From Geodermatophilus normandii (GTDB lineage Bacteria; Actinomycetota; Actinomycetes; Mycobacteriales; Geodermatophilaceae): DNA of 64,000 bases. Positions 45,988 through 59,225 of the stretch are shown here, one piece after another. Within the stretch, counting starts at the first letter, position 1. The number at the start of each line of letters is the position of its first letter. The stretch spans positions 2,376,001 to 2,440,000 of the forward strand of contig NZ_QGTX01000001.1 in the NCBI RefSeq assembly GCF_003182485.1. The letters are read 5' to 3'. Under the pieces are notes generated by a model, which worked only from the letters and a program-made list of their open reading frames with translations, had not been told where the DNA came from and did not search any database. The translations under genes and the position numbers were made by a program.

Positions 45988-46688
45988 CGCACGACCTCCT
46001 CGGCGCGCAGACCCGGGCGGGTGGCCAGGTCGGCCGGGCGGTGCAGGTGCGCGGCGCCGTGGACCAGGTCGGGCCGGACCGACAGCACCGCGGCCAGCAC
46101 GGCGACGGTGATGACCGCCTCGCCGATCCCGATCAGCACGTGGACGCCGCCCATCGCCGCGGCCACCGCGCCGAGCGGCACGTCGGCGACCCCGCCGGCG
46201 GCGAACAGCGCGACGAACACCAGCGCGGCCGCCGGCACCGAGACGAACGCCCCGGCCCCGGCCGCGGCCAGCAGCCCGCCCCGGGTGCGCGGCAGCACCG
46301 ACAGCAGCAGCCGGGACACCCCGTAGCCGACGCCGACGGCGACCAGGCCCATCAGCGTCACGTTCGTGCCGAGCGCGGTGATCCCGCCGTCGGCGAAGAG
46401 CACCGCCTGGACCACGAGGACGACGGTCGTGCACAGCACCGCCGTCCAGGGGCCGACCAGGACCGCGGTCAGCGCGCCGCCGATCAGGTGACCGCTCGTG
46501 CCGGCGCCGACCGGGAAGTTGACCATCTGCACCGCGAAGACGAACGCGGCGGTGAGGCCCGCCAGGGGAGCGGTGCGCTCGTCGAGCTCGCGGCGGGCGC
46601 CGCGCAGGGCGAGGGCCACCGTCCCGGCGGCGACCACGCCGGTGGCCACGGACGTCGGGGCGTCCAGGAATCCGTCGGGGACGTGCAC
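45984..46688 (-). CDS. cbiM: ECF-type nickel/cobalt importer substrate-binding subunit
   Basis: A 234-residue membrane S-component. It begins VHVPDGFLD, matching the conserved MH(I/V)PDGF metal-binding N-terminus in which the second residue His chelates the metal. AVQMVNFPVGAGTSGHLIGG and LGTNVTLMGLV follow. GTG 46688 is chosen because GGAGG lies 5 bases upstream and because it places His at position 2, as function requires; GTG 46700 would add four residues and break that. First gene of the operon, directly downstream of the Nur-like box. CbiM and NikM are hard to separate by sequence. Confidence 0.92.
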   Translation of the reverse strand: MHVPDGFLDAPTSVATGVVAAGTVALALRGARRELDERTAPLAGLTAAFVFAVQMVNFPVGAGTSGHLIGGALTAVLVGPWTAVLCTTVVLVVQAVLFADGGITALGTNVTLMGLVAVGVGYGVSRLLLSVLPRTRGGLLAAAGAGAFVSVPAAALVFVALFAAGGVADVPLGAVAAAMGGVHVLIGIGEAVITVAVLAAVLSVRPDLVHGAAHLHRPADLATRPGLRAEEVVR

Positions 46689-46739
46689 ACGGGCCTCCAC
46701 GGGGGTGCGGGCGACCGGGTGCCGCCCGCGGGAACCTTA

Positions 46740-46756
46740 TTGCACACGATTTGCAA
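46740..46756 (-). promoter_or_regulatory. Nur-like (nickel uptake regulator) box upstream of cbiM
   Basis: The plus-strand sequence TTGCAC-ACGAT-TTGCAA matches the Streptomyces Nur box (TTGCAA-N5-TTGCAA) with the correct 5-base spacer and one mismatch. It also forms a TTGCA/TGCAA inverted repeat. It is 52 bases before the cbiM start and next to a minus-strand TAAGGT that could be the -10, an ideal position for repression by Ni-bound Nur. Confidence 0.65.
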
Positions 46757-46796
46757 CTGCACGGGCCTCGCAGCGACGACGCCCGGCGGGGAGTGA

Positions 46797-48701
<1,905 letters not shown>

Positions 48702-48724
48702 ACCGGACCTGACCGGAGATCGAC

Positions 48725-48767
48725 CGTCGGCCGGGGTGGTGGGAGGCCCCCACCGCCCCGGCCGACG
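48725..48767 (+). terminator. Strong hairpin between glnK and glnD
   Basis: CGTCGGCCGGGG (48725-48736) pairs with CCCCGGCCGACG (48756-48767). Seven further pairs (one T-G) extend the stem to 19 bp with a 5-base loop. It may attenuate glnD expression relative to amtB-glnK. Confidence 0.7.
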
Positions 48768-48800
48768 CCGTCCTGCCCGCCACCACCCAGGGGGGATCCC

Positions 48801-51185
48801 GTGCCCGACCTCAGGAGCCTGCCCGACCTGCCCCGCGCCGAGCGGGTGCGGCTGCTCGACGCCTGGCTGGGCGGCCTGCTGGCCGACGCCGTCGCCGGGA
48901 CGCCCCCGCCCCGGCAGTCGCGCGGCGCGACCCCGCCGCGGACGGGCACCGACGGCATCGCGCTCGTGGCCGTCGGCAGCCTCGGCCGGCGGGAGCCCCC
49001 GCCGCACGGGGACCTCGACCTCGTGCTCGTCCACGACGGCCGCCCGGAGGTGGCCGCCCTCGCCGACGCCATCTGGTACCCGATCTGGGACGCCGGAGCG
49101 CGGCTGGACCACTCGGTGCGGACGGTGTCCGAGGCGGTGTCGGTGGCCTCGACCGACGTGAAGGCCGGCCTCGGCCTGCTCGACGCCCGGCTGGTCGCCG
49201 GCGACGCCGGCCTCGCCGCGTCCCTGCGCACCGCCACCCTGGCCAGCTGGCGGCAGGCGGCGTCGAGGCTGCTGCCGCAGCTGCGCGACCTGCGCCGCGG
49301 CCGGGCCCGCCAGGTCGGCGAGCTGGCCTTCCTCCTCGAGCCCGACCTCAAGGAGGCCTACGGCGGCCTGCGCGAGGGGCAGGTGCTGCGCGCGGTGGCC
49401 GCCGCCCAGCTGGTCGACGAGCCCTCCGCGGAGGTCGGGGCGGCCTACTCCTTCCTGCTCGACGTCCGCGACGAGCTCCGGCGCCGCTCGGGCCGCTCCA
49501 CCGACGTCCTCGTCCGGCAGGAGCAGCGCCCGGTCGCCGCCGCGCTGGGCCTGGTGACCGACGGCGCCGCCGACGAGGACCTGCTGCTGCGCGAGGTGAG
49601 CCTCGCGGGGCGCCGGCTGGCCTTCGTCGCCGACGACACCTGGCGGCGGGTGGAGGCCGCGCTGGTCCGCCGCCCGCGGGCCCGCTACCGCCGGGTGCGG
49701 CGGGAGCCGCTGGCCGAGGGCGTGGTGCGCCAGGGCGACGAGGTGGTGCTCGCCCGCGACGCGCGCCCGGCCGCCGACCCCGGGCTGGTCCTGCGCGGCG
49801 CCGCGGCGGCCGCCCGCGAGGACCTGCTGCTCTCGCCCTACACGCTCAAGGTGCTCGCCGTGCACTCCCCGCCAGTGCCCGAGCCCTGGCCGGCCGAGGT
49901 CCGCTGGTCGTTCCTGCGGCTGCTGGCCAGCGGCCGGTCGGCGGTGCCGGTGCTGGAGCAGCTCGACCAGGAGGGGCTGCTGTCGCGGCTGCTGCCGGAG
50001 TGGGACCGGGTGCGGTCGCTGCCGCAGCGCCACCCGTGGCACCGGTTCACCGTCGACCGGCACCTCGTCGAGGCCGCCGCGGCCGCCGCCGAGCTCACCC
50101 GCGACGTCGACCGTCCCGACCTGCTGCTCGTCGCGGCACTCCTGCACGACGTCGGCAAGGGCTGGCCCGGCGACCACAGCGTCGTGGGGGAACCCATCGC
50201 CGCCGACGTCGCCGCGCGCATGGGCTTCGCCCCGGCCGACGTCGCCGTCCTCGGCACCCTGGTGCGCCACCACCTGCTGCTGCCCGACACCGCCACGCGC
50301 CGCGACATCGACGACCCCGCGACGATCGAGCGGGTCGCGGACACCATCGGCCGCGACGCGCAGGTGCTGCAGCTGCTGCACGCGCTCGCCCAGGCCGACG
50401 GCGCGGCCACCAGCGTCTCGGCGTGGTCGCCGTGGAAGGCGCACCTGGTGGCTCACCTGGTGGCGCGCGTGCAGGCGCACCTGGGCGGGACGCCGGTGGC
50501 CGAGCCCGACCCCGTCCTGCACCCCACCGAGCCGTCGGCGACCCAGGCGGCCGAGGACGGGGCGGTGACCGTGGGGGTGGAGGACGTCGCCGACGGCCAG
50601 CAGGTCACCATCGGCGCCCCCGACGCGCCCGGCCTCTTCAGCCGGCTGGCCGGGGTCCTCGCGCTCAACCAGCTCGACGTCCGCGCCGCGAAGGTGAACG
50701 TCACCGGCCGCCGGGCGACCGCGGTGTTCGCCGTGCGGCCCCGCTTCGGCCGCGCCCCGCAGCCGACCATCCTCGTCGACGCCGTCCGCGCGGCCCTGGA
50801 GGGGACGCTGCCGCTGGCCGAGCGGCTGCGGCAGCGCGAGGCCGACTACCGGCAGGACGCCGCCCGCTCGGCGCCCCCCCGGATTTCCTGGCACGACTCG
50901 GAGGTCAGCGGGGAGGCGACCAGCATCGTGGAGGTGCGCGCCGGGGACCGGGCCGGGCTGCTGTACCGGCTGACGGCCGCGCTCGCCGCCGAGGGGCTCG
51001 ACGTCACCTCCGCGCGGATCGAGACGCTCGGGGCCGACGCCGCGGACTACTTCTACGTGTGCAACCCGGCGGGCTGCCCGATCGACGCCGAGCAGCGGGC
51101 CCGCGTCGAGGCCGCCCTCGCGGCCGCCACGCGCGGCGCCGTCCCCGACCCGGCGCACAGCGGCCGGACCGACACGCCGGGCTGA
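48801..51185 (+). CDS. glnD: PII nucleotidyltransferase (adenylyl/uridylyltransferase)
   Basis: A 794-residue bifunctional regulator that modifies and demodifies PII. The nucleotidyltransferase domain has GSLGRREPPPHGDLDLVLVH near residue 55. The HD hydrolase domain has LLHDVGKGWPGDH near residue 447. Two ACT domains follow (TIGAPDAPGLFSRLAGV and RAGDRAGLLYRLTAAL). GTG 48801 has AGGGGGG upstream. In actinobacteria the product acts as an adenylyltransferase on Tyr51 of GlnK; that activity is inferred here. Confidence 0.95.
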   Translation: MPDLRSLPDLPRAERVRLLDAWLGGLLADAVAGTPPPRQSRGATPPRTGTDGIALVAVGSLGRREPPPHGDLDLVLVHDGRPEVAALADAIWYPIWDAGARLDHSVRTVSEAVSVASTDVKAGLGLLDARLVAGDAGLAASLRTATLASWRQAASRLLPQLRDLRRGRARQVGELAFLLEPDLKEAYGGLREGQVLRAVAAAQLVDEPSAEVGAAYSFLLDVRDELRRRSGRSTDVLVRQEQRPVAAALGLVTDGAADEDLLLREVSLAGRRLAFVADDTWRRVEAALVRRPRARYRRVRREPLAEGVVRQGDEVVLARDARPAADPGLVLRGAAAAAREDLLLSPYTLKVLAVHSPPVPEPWPAEVRWSFLRLLASGRSAVPVLEQLDQEGLLSRLLPEWDRVRSLPQRHPWHRFTVDRHLVEAAAAAAELTRDVDRPDLLLVAALLHDVGKGWPGDHSVVGEPIAADVAARMGFAPADVAVLGTLVRHHLLLPDTATRRDIDDPATIERVADTIGRDAQVLQLLHALAQADGAATSVSAWSPWKAHLVAHLVARVQAHLGGTPVAEPDPVLHPTEPSATQAAEDGAVTVGVEDVADGQQVTIGAPDAPGLFSRLAGVLALNQLDVRAAKVNVTGRRATAVFAVRPRFGRAPQPTILVDAVRAALEGTLPLAERLRQREADYRQDAARSAPPRISWHDSEVSGEATSIVEVRAGDRAGLLYRLTAALAAEGLDVTSARIETLGADAADYFYVCNPAGCPIDAEQRARVEAALAAATRGAVPDPAHSGRTDTPG

Positions 51186-51275
51186 GCTGTCCGGGACTGT
51201 CGGTGCCCCGTGCGACCGTCGGGCTGACGCGGGACGGACCGGTCCCGCGACCGACGACGCCGAGGGGGAGCGCCC

Positions 51276-51464
51276 GTGACCGCCCAGACGTGGCCCTGTC
51301 CGACCTGTGGTGAGGACCGCCTGTTCGAGCAGCCGCCCTGCGCCGACGGGCACACCGACGACGACGGCGAGTGCCCCGAGTGGGCGTGCACCGACTGCGG
51401 CGGCGCGTTCCTGCTCGGCGGCCTGGAGACCGTGGTCGCGGCGGCGGTGCGGCGCGCGGCCTGA
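51276..51464 (+). CDS. Small zinc-ribbon protein
   Basis: A 62-residue protein with two Cys pairs, CPTC at residues 8-11 and CTDC near residue 38, separated by an acidic HTDDDGECPEWA stretch, fitting a zinc ribbon. A helix follows. GTG 51276 is preceded by GAGGGGGAG. Its function is unknown; it is between glnD and ffh without tight coupling to either. Confidence 0.75.
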   Translation: MTAQTWPCPTCGEDRLFEQPPCADGHTDDDGECPEWACTDCGGAFLLGGLETVVAAAVRRAA

Positions 51465-51500
51465 GCGGCGCGCACGGCCGGGGGCGCCCACCCGGCTGGA

Positions 51501-51506
51501 TACCCT
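51501..51506 (+). promoter_or_regulatory. Candidate -10 element of ffh
   Basis: TACCCT fits TANNNT, with an expected leader of about 56 bases before the ffh GTG. No clear -35 was found. Confidence 0.4.
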
Positions 51507-51568
51507 GGGGTCAGGTGGCGCGGCCCGTCCGGGTCCATGAACGCGCCCGTGACTGCTGAGGACTGCTC

Positions 51569-53136
<1,568 letters not shown>

Positions 53137-53140
<4 letters not shown>

Positions 53141-54219
53141 GGGCGCCGGACCTCCACCTCTCCGGGGTCGTCCTCCCCGAGGGCGAGCACCGCGACCTGT
53201 GGGTCCGCGACGGCCGGGTGACGTTCGACCCGGTGCCCGGGGCGGAGACCGTGTCCCGCGGCGGGTGGCTGCTGCCCGGCCTGGTCGACGCCCACTGCCA
53301 CGTCGGCATCGGCCGCGGCGGGGTGCCCGTGGCGGACGTCGCCGGGCTGCGCGAGCAGGCGCTGGCCGAGCGCGACGCCGGCGTGCTCGCGCTGCGCGAC
53401 TGCGGCTCGCCGGTGGACACCCGGGCCCTCGACGACGAGCCGGACCTGCCGCGGATCGTCCGGGCCGGCCGGCACCTCGCCCGCACCCGCCGCTACATCC
53501 CGGGGCTGGCCGTCGAGCTGGAGCCCGCGGACCTCGTCGCCGAGGTGCGGGTGCAGGCCCGGCGCGGCGACGGGTGGGTCAAGCTCGTCGGCGACTGGAT
53601 CGACCGCTCGGCGGGCGACCTCGCCCCGGAGTGGCCGGCCGGCGTCGTGGCCGAGGCGATCGCCGCGGCCCACGAGGAGGGCGCGCGGGTCACCGCGCAC
53701 ACCTTCGGCACCGACGCGCTGCCCGCCCTCGTCCGCGCCGGCATCGACTGCATCGAGCACGGCACCGGGCTCACCGAGGACCTCGTCGGCGAGATGGCCG
53801 CGCGCGGCACGGCCGTCGTCCCGACCCTGGTCAACGTGGAGAACTTCCCCGGCTTCGCGGCGGCGGGGGAGCGCAGGTTCCCCGCCTACGCGAGCACGAT
53901 GCGCCGGCTGTACGCGCAGTCGGGCGCCGTCGTCCGGGCGGCGTACGAGGCCGGCGTGCCGGTGTTCGCCGGCACCGACGCCGGCGGCGGGATCGAGCAC
54001 GGCCGCATCGCCGACGAGGTGCGCGCGCTGTGCCGGGCCGGGCTGCCGGCCGAGGCGGCGCTGGCCGCCGCGTCCTGGTCCGCGCGCAGCTGGCTGGGGC
54101 TGCCCGGCATCGAGGAGGGGGCGCCGGCCGACCTCGTGGTGTACGAGGCCGACCCGCGCGCCGACCTCGACACGCTGACCGGCCCGGTCCTCACCGTGCT
54201 GCGCGGCCGGGTCGTCTGA
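53137..54219 (+). CDS. Amidohydrolase family protein
   Basis: A 360-residue metal-dependent hydrolase. The metal motif is LVDAHCHVGI near residue 50, with further ligands in TAHTFG, CIEHGTG and AGTDAGGGIEHG. It is of the imidazolonepropionase/prolidase-like branch. GTG 53137 overlaps the ffh stop as GTGA. A gene of this family in this place (Rv2915c in M. tuberculosis) is a conserved feature. The substrate is unknown. Confidence 0.88.
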
Positions 54220-54225
54220 CGCCGC

Positions 54226-54819
54226 TCAGACGCTGACGCCGGCGCTCGTGCACGCGGCGCCGAAGTCGGTGACCGGCTGGGTCAGCGACTCGAACGCCGT
54301 GAACGTGTCGGTGCCCGACTGCAGCTGGTCGATCACCTCGTCGGTGGCCGCCGAGACGTCGTCGGCGGCGGCGAGCAGCGGCGCGCTCGCGTCCTGGTGG
54401 CCGGCGGGGGCGTCGCGCAGCGCCTCGAGCAGCGGGACGACGTCGGCCGGGTCGACCTGGCCGTTCTCGTCCACGGAGATCAGCGACAGGGCGGCGTAGC
54501 CGTACCAGCCGACGACCGCCTGGCACAGGCCCAGGTCGCCGGGGACGCCGGCGCCGGGGACGGGCAGGTCGTCGTCGCCGGTGGTCCCGGTCCCGGGCGA
54601 GGTCCCGGGCGAGGTCCCCGGCGCGGTCTCGGGCGCGGGGCTGGGGGCTGTGTCGGTGTCGCCGGCCTCCTCGACCGGCGGGGCGGCCGGGTCGGTCGAG
54701 GTCTCCTGGCCCTGCGGTACCGGGGTGGCCGTGCCGCTCACCGGTGACGAGCACGCGGAGAGGGCCGCACCGGCGGAGACGGCGAGGAGGAGGGTGGCCA
54801 GTCGGCGGGGCGTGCGCAC
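54226..54819 (-). CDS. Lipoprotein of unknown function
   Basis: A 197-residue protein with a clear lipoprotein signal peptide ([19 protein letters not shown], lipobox Cys at residue 23). A Pro/Thr/Ser-rich linker with SPGTSPGTG repeats follows, then an all-helical domain ending [16 protein letters not shown] 54819 has a GGAG site about 6 bases upstream. It is divergent from proS. No family was recognised. Confidence 0.78.
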   Translation of the reverse strand: MRTPRRLATLLLAVSAGAALSACSSPVSGTATPVPQGQETSTDPAAPPVEEAGDTDTAPSPAPETAPGTSPGTSPGTGTTGDDDLPVPGAGVPGDLGLCQAVVGWYGYAALSLISVDENGQVDPADVVPLLEALRDAPAGHQDASAPLLAAADDVSAATDEVIDQLQSGTDTFTAFESLTQPVTDFGAACTSAGVSV

Positions 54820-54897
54820 GGGGGAGCTCCAGGGGTCTCTCGGCCGGGTCGAGCCCGCCGGACGGCGGCTCGCTGGGGACGACGGTCGCGGCCCGTG

Positions 54898-54915
54898 CTT
54901 GCGACGCCCTTGCGA
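54898..54915 (+). repeat. Direct repeat CTTGCGA-N4-CTTGCGA upstream of proS
   Basis: CTTGCGA occurs at 54898-54904 and again at 54909-54915, a period of 11 bp or one helical turn. It lies between the divergent lipoprotein and proS genes and may be a regulator site or just chance. Confidence 0.35.
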
Positions 54916-54966
54916 ACCGCTGACCGCGCGGCACAACCCGCTCGCGCGCCCTGGGAGACTCCGTCC

Positions 54967-56739
54967 GTGCTGTTGCGGATGTCCTCCCTGTTCCTGCGCA
55001 CCCTGCGCGACGACCCGGCCGACGCCGAGGTGCCCAGCCACCGCCTCCTCGTGCGCGGCGGCTACATCCGGCGGGCCGCGCCGGGCGGGTTCACCTGGCT
55101 GCCGCTGGGCTACCGCGTCTTCCGCAACGTCGAGCGCGTCGTCCGCGAGGAGATGGACCGGATGGGCGCCCAGGAGGTGCACTTCCCGGCTCTCCTGCCG
55201 CGCGAGCCCTACGAGGCGACGAACCGCTGGACCGAGTACGGCCCCAACCTCTTCCGGCTGCAGGACCGCCGGGGCGCGGACTTCCTCCTCGGCCCCACGC
55301 ACGAGGAGATGTTCACGCTCCTGGTGAAGGACCTGTACTCGTCGTACAAGGACCTGCCGCTGTCGCTGTACCAGATCCAGACCAAGTACCGGGACGAGGC
55401 GCGGCCACGGGCCGGGCTGTTCCGCGGCCGTGAGTTCACGATGAAGGACAGCTACTCCTTCGACGTCGACGACGCCGGCCTGGACGCCTCCTACGCCGCG
55501 CACCGCGCCGCCTACATCCGGATCTTCGACCGGCTGGGCCTGGAGTACGTGATCGTCTCGGCGATGTCCGGGGCGATGGGCGGCTCGAAGAGCGAGGAGT
55601 TCCTGCACCCCACCGAGATCGGCGAGGACACCTTCGTGCGCTCGGCCGGCGGTTACGCGGCCAACGTGGAGGCGGTCGCCACCGTCGTCCCCGAGCCGGT
55701 CCCGCTCGACGGGCTGCCCGAGGCGCACGTCGAGGACACCCCCGACACCCCGACCATCGAGACGCTGGTCGCCGTGGCCCGGGAGCTGTTCCCCGACGCC
55801 GGGTACACGGCGGCCTCGACGCTGAAGAACGTCGTCGTCACGCTGGTGCACCCCGACGGCGCGCGCGAGCCGCTCGTCGTCGGGATCCCCGGCGACCGCG
55901 AGGTCGACGCCAAGCGGCTCGAGGCGCAGGTCGCGCCGGCCGAGGTGGAGCCGTTCACCGACTTCGACGCGCACCCCGCGCTGGTCAAGGGCTACATCGG
56001 ACCGCAGGTGCTCGGGAAGGACAGCCCGTCGGGCGTCCGCTACCTCGTCGACCCCCGCGTCGTCCCCGGCACCCGGTGGGTCACCGGCGCCAACGAGCCC
56101 GGCAGGCACGTGTTCGACCTGGTGGCCGGCCGCGACTTCTCCTGGGACGGCACCGTCGAGGCGGCCGAGGTGCTGCCCGGCGACCCCGCGCCCGACGGCT
56201 CCGGCCCCCTGGAGCTGGCCCGCGGCGTCGAGATCGGGCACATCTTCCAGCTCGGCCGCAAGTACGCCGACGCGCTGGGCCTGCAGGTGCTCGACGAGAA
56301 CGGCAGGCTCGTCACGGTCACGATGGGCTCCTACGGCATCGGCGTCTCCCGCGCGGTGGCCGCCATCGCCGAGTCCACGCACGACGAGCTGGGCCTGGTG
56401 TGGCCGCGCGAGATCGCCCCGGCCGACGTGCACCTGGTCGCCACCGGCAAGGACGCCGCGGTGTTCGAGGCCGCCGAGCGGCTGTCCGACGAGCTGGTCG
56501 GCGCCGGCCTGACCGTCCTGTACGACGACCGGCCGAAGGTGTCGCCGGGCGTGAAGTTCAAGGACGCCGAGCTGCTCGGGATGCCGACGATCGTCACCGT
56601 CGGCCGCGGGCTGGCGCAGGGCGTCGTCGAGGTGCGCGACCGGGCGACGGGGGAGCGGGCGGAGGTCCCGGTGGCCGACGCCGCGGCCGCCGTCCTGGCC
56701 GCCGTCCGGGGTCAGTCGGCGACGAGCTCGACCTCGTAG
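54967..56739 (+). CDS. proS: Prolyl-tRNA synthetase
   Basis: Class II synthetase, bacterial type with an editing insert, 590 residues. Motif 2 region [28 protein letters not shown], and motif 3 [17 protein letters not shown] are clear; the insert spans about residues 230-400. GTG 54967 ([20 protein letters not shown]) matches usual ProS starts; ATG 54979 would lose four residues. The last 28 bases overlap the convergent VOC gene. Confidence 0.96.
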   Translation: MLLRMSSLFLRTLRDDPADAEVPSHRLLVRGGYIRRAAPGGFTWLPLGYRVFRNVERVVREEMDRMGAQEVHFPALLPREPYEATNRWTEYGPNLFRLQDRRGADFLLGPTHEEMFTLLVKDLYSSYKDLPLSLYQIQTKYRDEARPRAGLFRGREFTMKDSYSFDVDDAGLDASYAAHRAAYIRIFDRLGLEYVIVSAMSGAMGGSKSEEFLHPTEIGEDTFVRSAGGYAANVEAVATVVPEPVPLDGLPEAHVEDTPDTPTIETLVAVARELFPDAGYTAASTLKNVVVTLVHPDGAREPLVVGIPGDREVDAKRLEAQVAPAEVEPFTDFDAHPALVKGYIGPQVLGKDSPSGVRYLVDPRVVPGTRWVTGANEPGRHVFDLVAGRDFSWDGTVEAAEVLPGDPAPDGSGPLELARGVEIGHIFQLGRKYADALGLQVLDENGRLVTVTMGSYGIGVSRAVAAIAESTHDELGLVWPREIAPADVHLVATGKDAAVFEAAERLSDELVGAGLTVLYDDRPKVSPGVKFKDAELLGMPTIVTVGRGLAQGVVEVRDRATGERAEVPVADAAAAVLAAVRGQSATSSTS

Positions 56740-57107
56740 CCGTCGGCGTCCTCGAGGTAGGCGGCCCGGTGGTCCGGGCCGCCGGCGAACGGGTGGCGGT
56801 CGGCGAACAGCAGCCGCCACCCGTGCTCCGGTGCCGCGGCCACCAGGGCGTCGAGGTCGGCGGGGGTGCCGGCCCGGAACGCGAGGTGGTTGAGGCCCGG
56901 CCGGCGGCGCTCGTGCGTGTCCGCGGACAGGTCGGGCGAGCGCTCGACGACGACGTAGACCCCGCCGAGCCGCCAGGACCGGCCGTGCTCCCAGGACTGG
57001 TACGGCCGCGCGCCGAGTGCGGTCAGCAGCCAGCCCCAGGACCGCTCGGCCCGGTCGAGGTCGGGCACCCACAGCTCGACGTGGTGGAGCAGACCCCGGC
57101 TGGTCAC
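56712..57107 (-). CDS. VOC-family (glyoxalase/bleomycin-resistance fold) protein
   Basis: A 131-residue two-module VOC protein. [18 protein letters not shown] carries the first metal His, HLAFRAG the second, and [13 protein letters not shown] the Glu near the end. GTG 57107 has GGGAGG 7 bases upstream. It is antisense to the end of proS. Members include glyoxalases and dioxygenase-like enzymes; no substrate can be inferred. Confidence 0.85.
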   Translation of the reverse strand: MTSRGLLHHVELWVPDLDRAERSWGWLLTALGARPYQSWEHGRSWRLGGVYVVVERSPDLSADTHERRRPGLNHLAFRAGTPADLDALVAAAPEHGWRLLFADRHPFAGGPDHRAAYLEDADGYEVELVAD

Positions 57108-57265
57108 TGCACGCCTCCCGGCATCTGGCATCATGGTCGGTCGAACACGGCGGTGCGCGGCCCTCTCACCGACGCCGGCCGTGTCCCTGGCTCCGCCCCG
57201 GCGTAACCCCACGCGTCCGTCCGGCGAGCACCGACGAACAGCGTTCGAGGAGAATCCGAGCCACC

Positions 57266-57709
57266 GTGGCCACCAAGATCAAGCTCATGCGTCTGGGCAA
57301 GATGCGTGCTCCGTACTACCGCATCGTCGTCGCCGACTCGCGCACCAAGCGCGAGGGCCGCGTCATCGAGACGATCGGCAAGTACCACCCGAAGGAGGAC
57401 CCCTCCTTCATCGAGGTCGACACCGAGCGCGCGCAGTACTGGCTCGGCGTGGGCGCCCAGCCCACCGAGCCGGTCGCGGCCATCCTCCGCGTCACCGGCG
57501 ACTGGCAGAAGTTCAAGGGCGAGCCGGCCCCGCCGCCCATGAAGGTCGCCGCCCCCAAGCCCGACCGCAAGGCCCTCTACGAGGAGGCCGTCCGCGGCAA
57601 CGGCGACGAGCCGGCCGCCGGCGCCACCACCCCGAAGAAGAAGGCCGCCCCCAAGGCCGAGGACGCCGCTCCCGCGGACGCCGCGGCCGAGACGCCCGCC
57701 GCCGAGTAA
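57266..57709 (+). CDS. rpsP: 30S ribosomal protein S16
   Basis: A 147-residue S16. The conserved domain is residues 1-80 ([20 protein letters not shown]). The extra C-terminal tail of about 60 residues, rich in Ala, Lys, Pro and Glu, is typical of high-GC actinobacteria. GTG 57266 has GAGGAG upstream. It starts the conserved rpsP-khpA-rimM-trmD operon. Confidence 0.96.
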   Translation: MATKIKLMRLGKMRAPYYRIVVADSRTKREGRVIETIGKYHPKEDPSFIEVDTERAQYWLGVGAQPTEPVAAILRVTGDWQKFKGEPAPPPMKVAAPKPDRKALYEEAVRGNGDEPAAGATTPKKKAAPKAEDAAPADAAAETPAAE

Positions 57710-57712
57710 GCC

Positions 57713-57949
57713 GTGCTCGAAGAGGCGCTCGAGCACCTGGTCAAGGGCATCGTCGACCACCCGCGCGACGTCACCGTCGACATGGTCGGCGGCCGTCGCG
57801 GCAAGACGCTCGAGGTGCGGGTCCACCCCGACGACCTCGGCAAGGTGATCGGCCGCGGCGGGCGCACCGCCAAGGCGCTGCGCACCGTCATGACCGGCGT
57901 CGGCGGCCGCGGCCTGCGGGTCGACGTCGTCGACACCGACGGGCGCTGA
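57713..57949 (+). CDS. khpA: KH-domain RNA-binding protein
   Basis: A 78-residue single-KH protein. The GKVIGRGGRTAKALRTVM segment contains the GXXG RNA-binding loop. It starts 3 bases after rpsP. KhpA partners with KhpB/Jag in other bacteria to control cell division and translation; here only the fold and the conserved operon position can be stated. Confidence 0.94.
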   Translation: MLEEALEHLVKGIVDHPRDVTVDMVGGRRGKTLEVRVHPDDLGKVIGRGGRTAKALRTVMTGVGGRGLRVDVVDTDGR

Positions 57950-57966
57950 GCCCTCGCGTCCCGGAC

Positions 57967-58491
57967 GTGGGACCCACTCCTGACGACACCGTGGTGGTCG
58001 GCCGCATCGGCCGGCCCCACGGTGTCCGTGGTGAGGCGACGATCGAGGTCCGCACCGACGACCCCGACGGCCGGTTCGTCCCCGGCGCCGTCCTGCGCAC
58101 CGACCCGGCCGACCGCGGTCCGCTGACCGTCGCCGGCGCCCGCTGGCACCGCGAGGTGCTGCTGCTGGCCTTCGAGGGCTACGACTCCCGCGAGGAGGTC
58201 GAGGCCCTCCGCGACACCCTGCTCGAGGTCCCGGTCGCCGACCTGCCGGCGCTCGAGGACCCCGACGACTACTACGACCACCAGCTCCACGGCCTGGCCG
58301 TCCGGCTGCCCGACGGCACGCCGCTGGGCGAGGTGCGCGCCGTCCGCCACGAGGGCGCCGACCTGCTGGTCGTGGCACGGGTCGACGGCGGTGAGCTGCT
58401 CGTGCCGTTCGTCTCGGCGATCGTGCCGACCGTCGACGTCGCCGGTGGCGTCGTGGTCGTCGACCCGCCGGAGGGGCTGCTCGACCTGTGA
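57967..58491 (+). CDS. rimM: 16S rRNA processing protein RimM
   Basis: A 174-residue assembly factor for the 30S head. [20 protein letters not shown] starts the barrel domain, and the C-terminal PRC-barrel has [10 protein letters not shown] and [17 protein letters not shown] 57967 begins 17 bases after khpA. It overlaps trmD by 4 bases. Confidence 0.95.
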   Translation: MGPTPDDTVVVGRIGRPHGVRGEATIEVRTDDPDGRFVPGAVLRTDPADRGPLTVAGARWHREVLLLAFEGYDSREEVEALRDTLLEVPVADLPALEDPDDYYDHQLHGLAVRLPDGTPLGEVRAVRHEGADLLVVARVDGGELLVPFVSAIVPTVDVAGGVVVVDPPEGLLDL

Positions 58492-59225
58492 CCTTCCGCG
58501 TCGACGTCGTCACGATCTTCCCCGAGTACCTCGCCCCGCTGCGCCAGTCCCTGCTGGGGAGGGCCGCCGAGCGCGGCCTGGTGGCCATCGGCGTGCACGA
58601 CCTGCGGCAGTGGACCGACGACGTCCACCGCACCGTCGACGACGCCCCCTACGGCGGCGGTCCCGGCATGGTGATGCGCCCCGAGCCGTGGGCACGGGCG
58701 CTGGAGGCCGTGCGCCCGCCCGGCACGCGGCTGGTCGTGCCGACGCCGGCCGGTCGCCCGTTCACCCAGGCCGTCGCCGCCGAGTGGTCCGCCGAGCCCG
58801 GCCTGGTTTTCGCCTGCGGCCGCTACGAGGGCATCGACCAGCGCGTGGCCGAGTGGGCCACGGGGGCCGGGCCGGTGTCGGAGGTCTCGATCGGCGACTA
58901 CGTGCTCGCCGGCGGGGAGTCCGCGGTGCTGGTCATGGTCGAGGCCGTCACCCGGCTGCTGCCCGGCGTCGTGGGCAACCGGGAGTCGGTGGAGTTCGAC
59001 TCGCACGCCGACGGGCTGCTCGAGGGGCCGTCCTACACCCGGCCGGCGTCGTGGCGCGGGCTCGACGTGCCGCCGGTGCTGCTCTCCGGCGACCACGCGG
59101 CCATCGCCCGGTGGCGGCGCGCGGAGTCCCTGCGGCGCACCGCGACCCGGCGTCCGGACCTGCTGGCCGCGCTGCCGGAGGACGTGCTCTCCCCGGCCGA
59201 CCGGGCGGCCCTCGACGGTGCCTGA
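58488..59225 (+). CDS. trmD: tRNA (guanine37-N1)-methyltransferase
   Basis: A 245-residue SPOUT methyltransferase. [12 protein letters not shown] starts it; the SAM knot includes [12 protein letters not shown] and [25 protein letters not shown] is the catalytic-loop region. GTG 58488 overlaps rimM. The next gene overlaps its end by 8 bases. Confidence 0.97.
   Translation: MTFRVDVVTIFPEYLAPLRQSLLGRAAERGLVAIGVHDLRQWTDDVHRTVDDAPYGGGPGMVMRPEPWARALEAVRPPGTRLVVPTPAGRPFTQAVAAEWSAEPGLVFACGRYEGIDQRVAEWATGAGPVSEVSIGDYVLAGGESAVLVMVEAVTRLLPGVVGNRESVEFDSHADGLLEGPSYTRPASWRGLDVPPVLLSGDHAAIARWRRAESLRRTATRRPDLLAALPEDVLSPADRAALDGA

Noticed and set aside
48725-48767. Small RNA gene between glnK and glnD
   Set aside because: Only a simple 19-bp hairpin is visible in a 99-base gap with no separate promoter; it fits a terminator or attenuator better.
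51465-51568. 4.5S RNA (ffs) gene beside ffh
   Set aside because: The 104-base gap lacks the conserved GGAA/AGCAG-type helix of SRP RNA; only a -10-like hexamer was found.
54820-54966. T-box leader before proS
   Set aside because: No T-box consensus (AGGGUGGNACCGCG-like) and no specifier structure; the gap is too short, and actinobacterial T-boxes mostly precede ileS.
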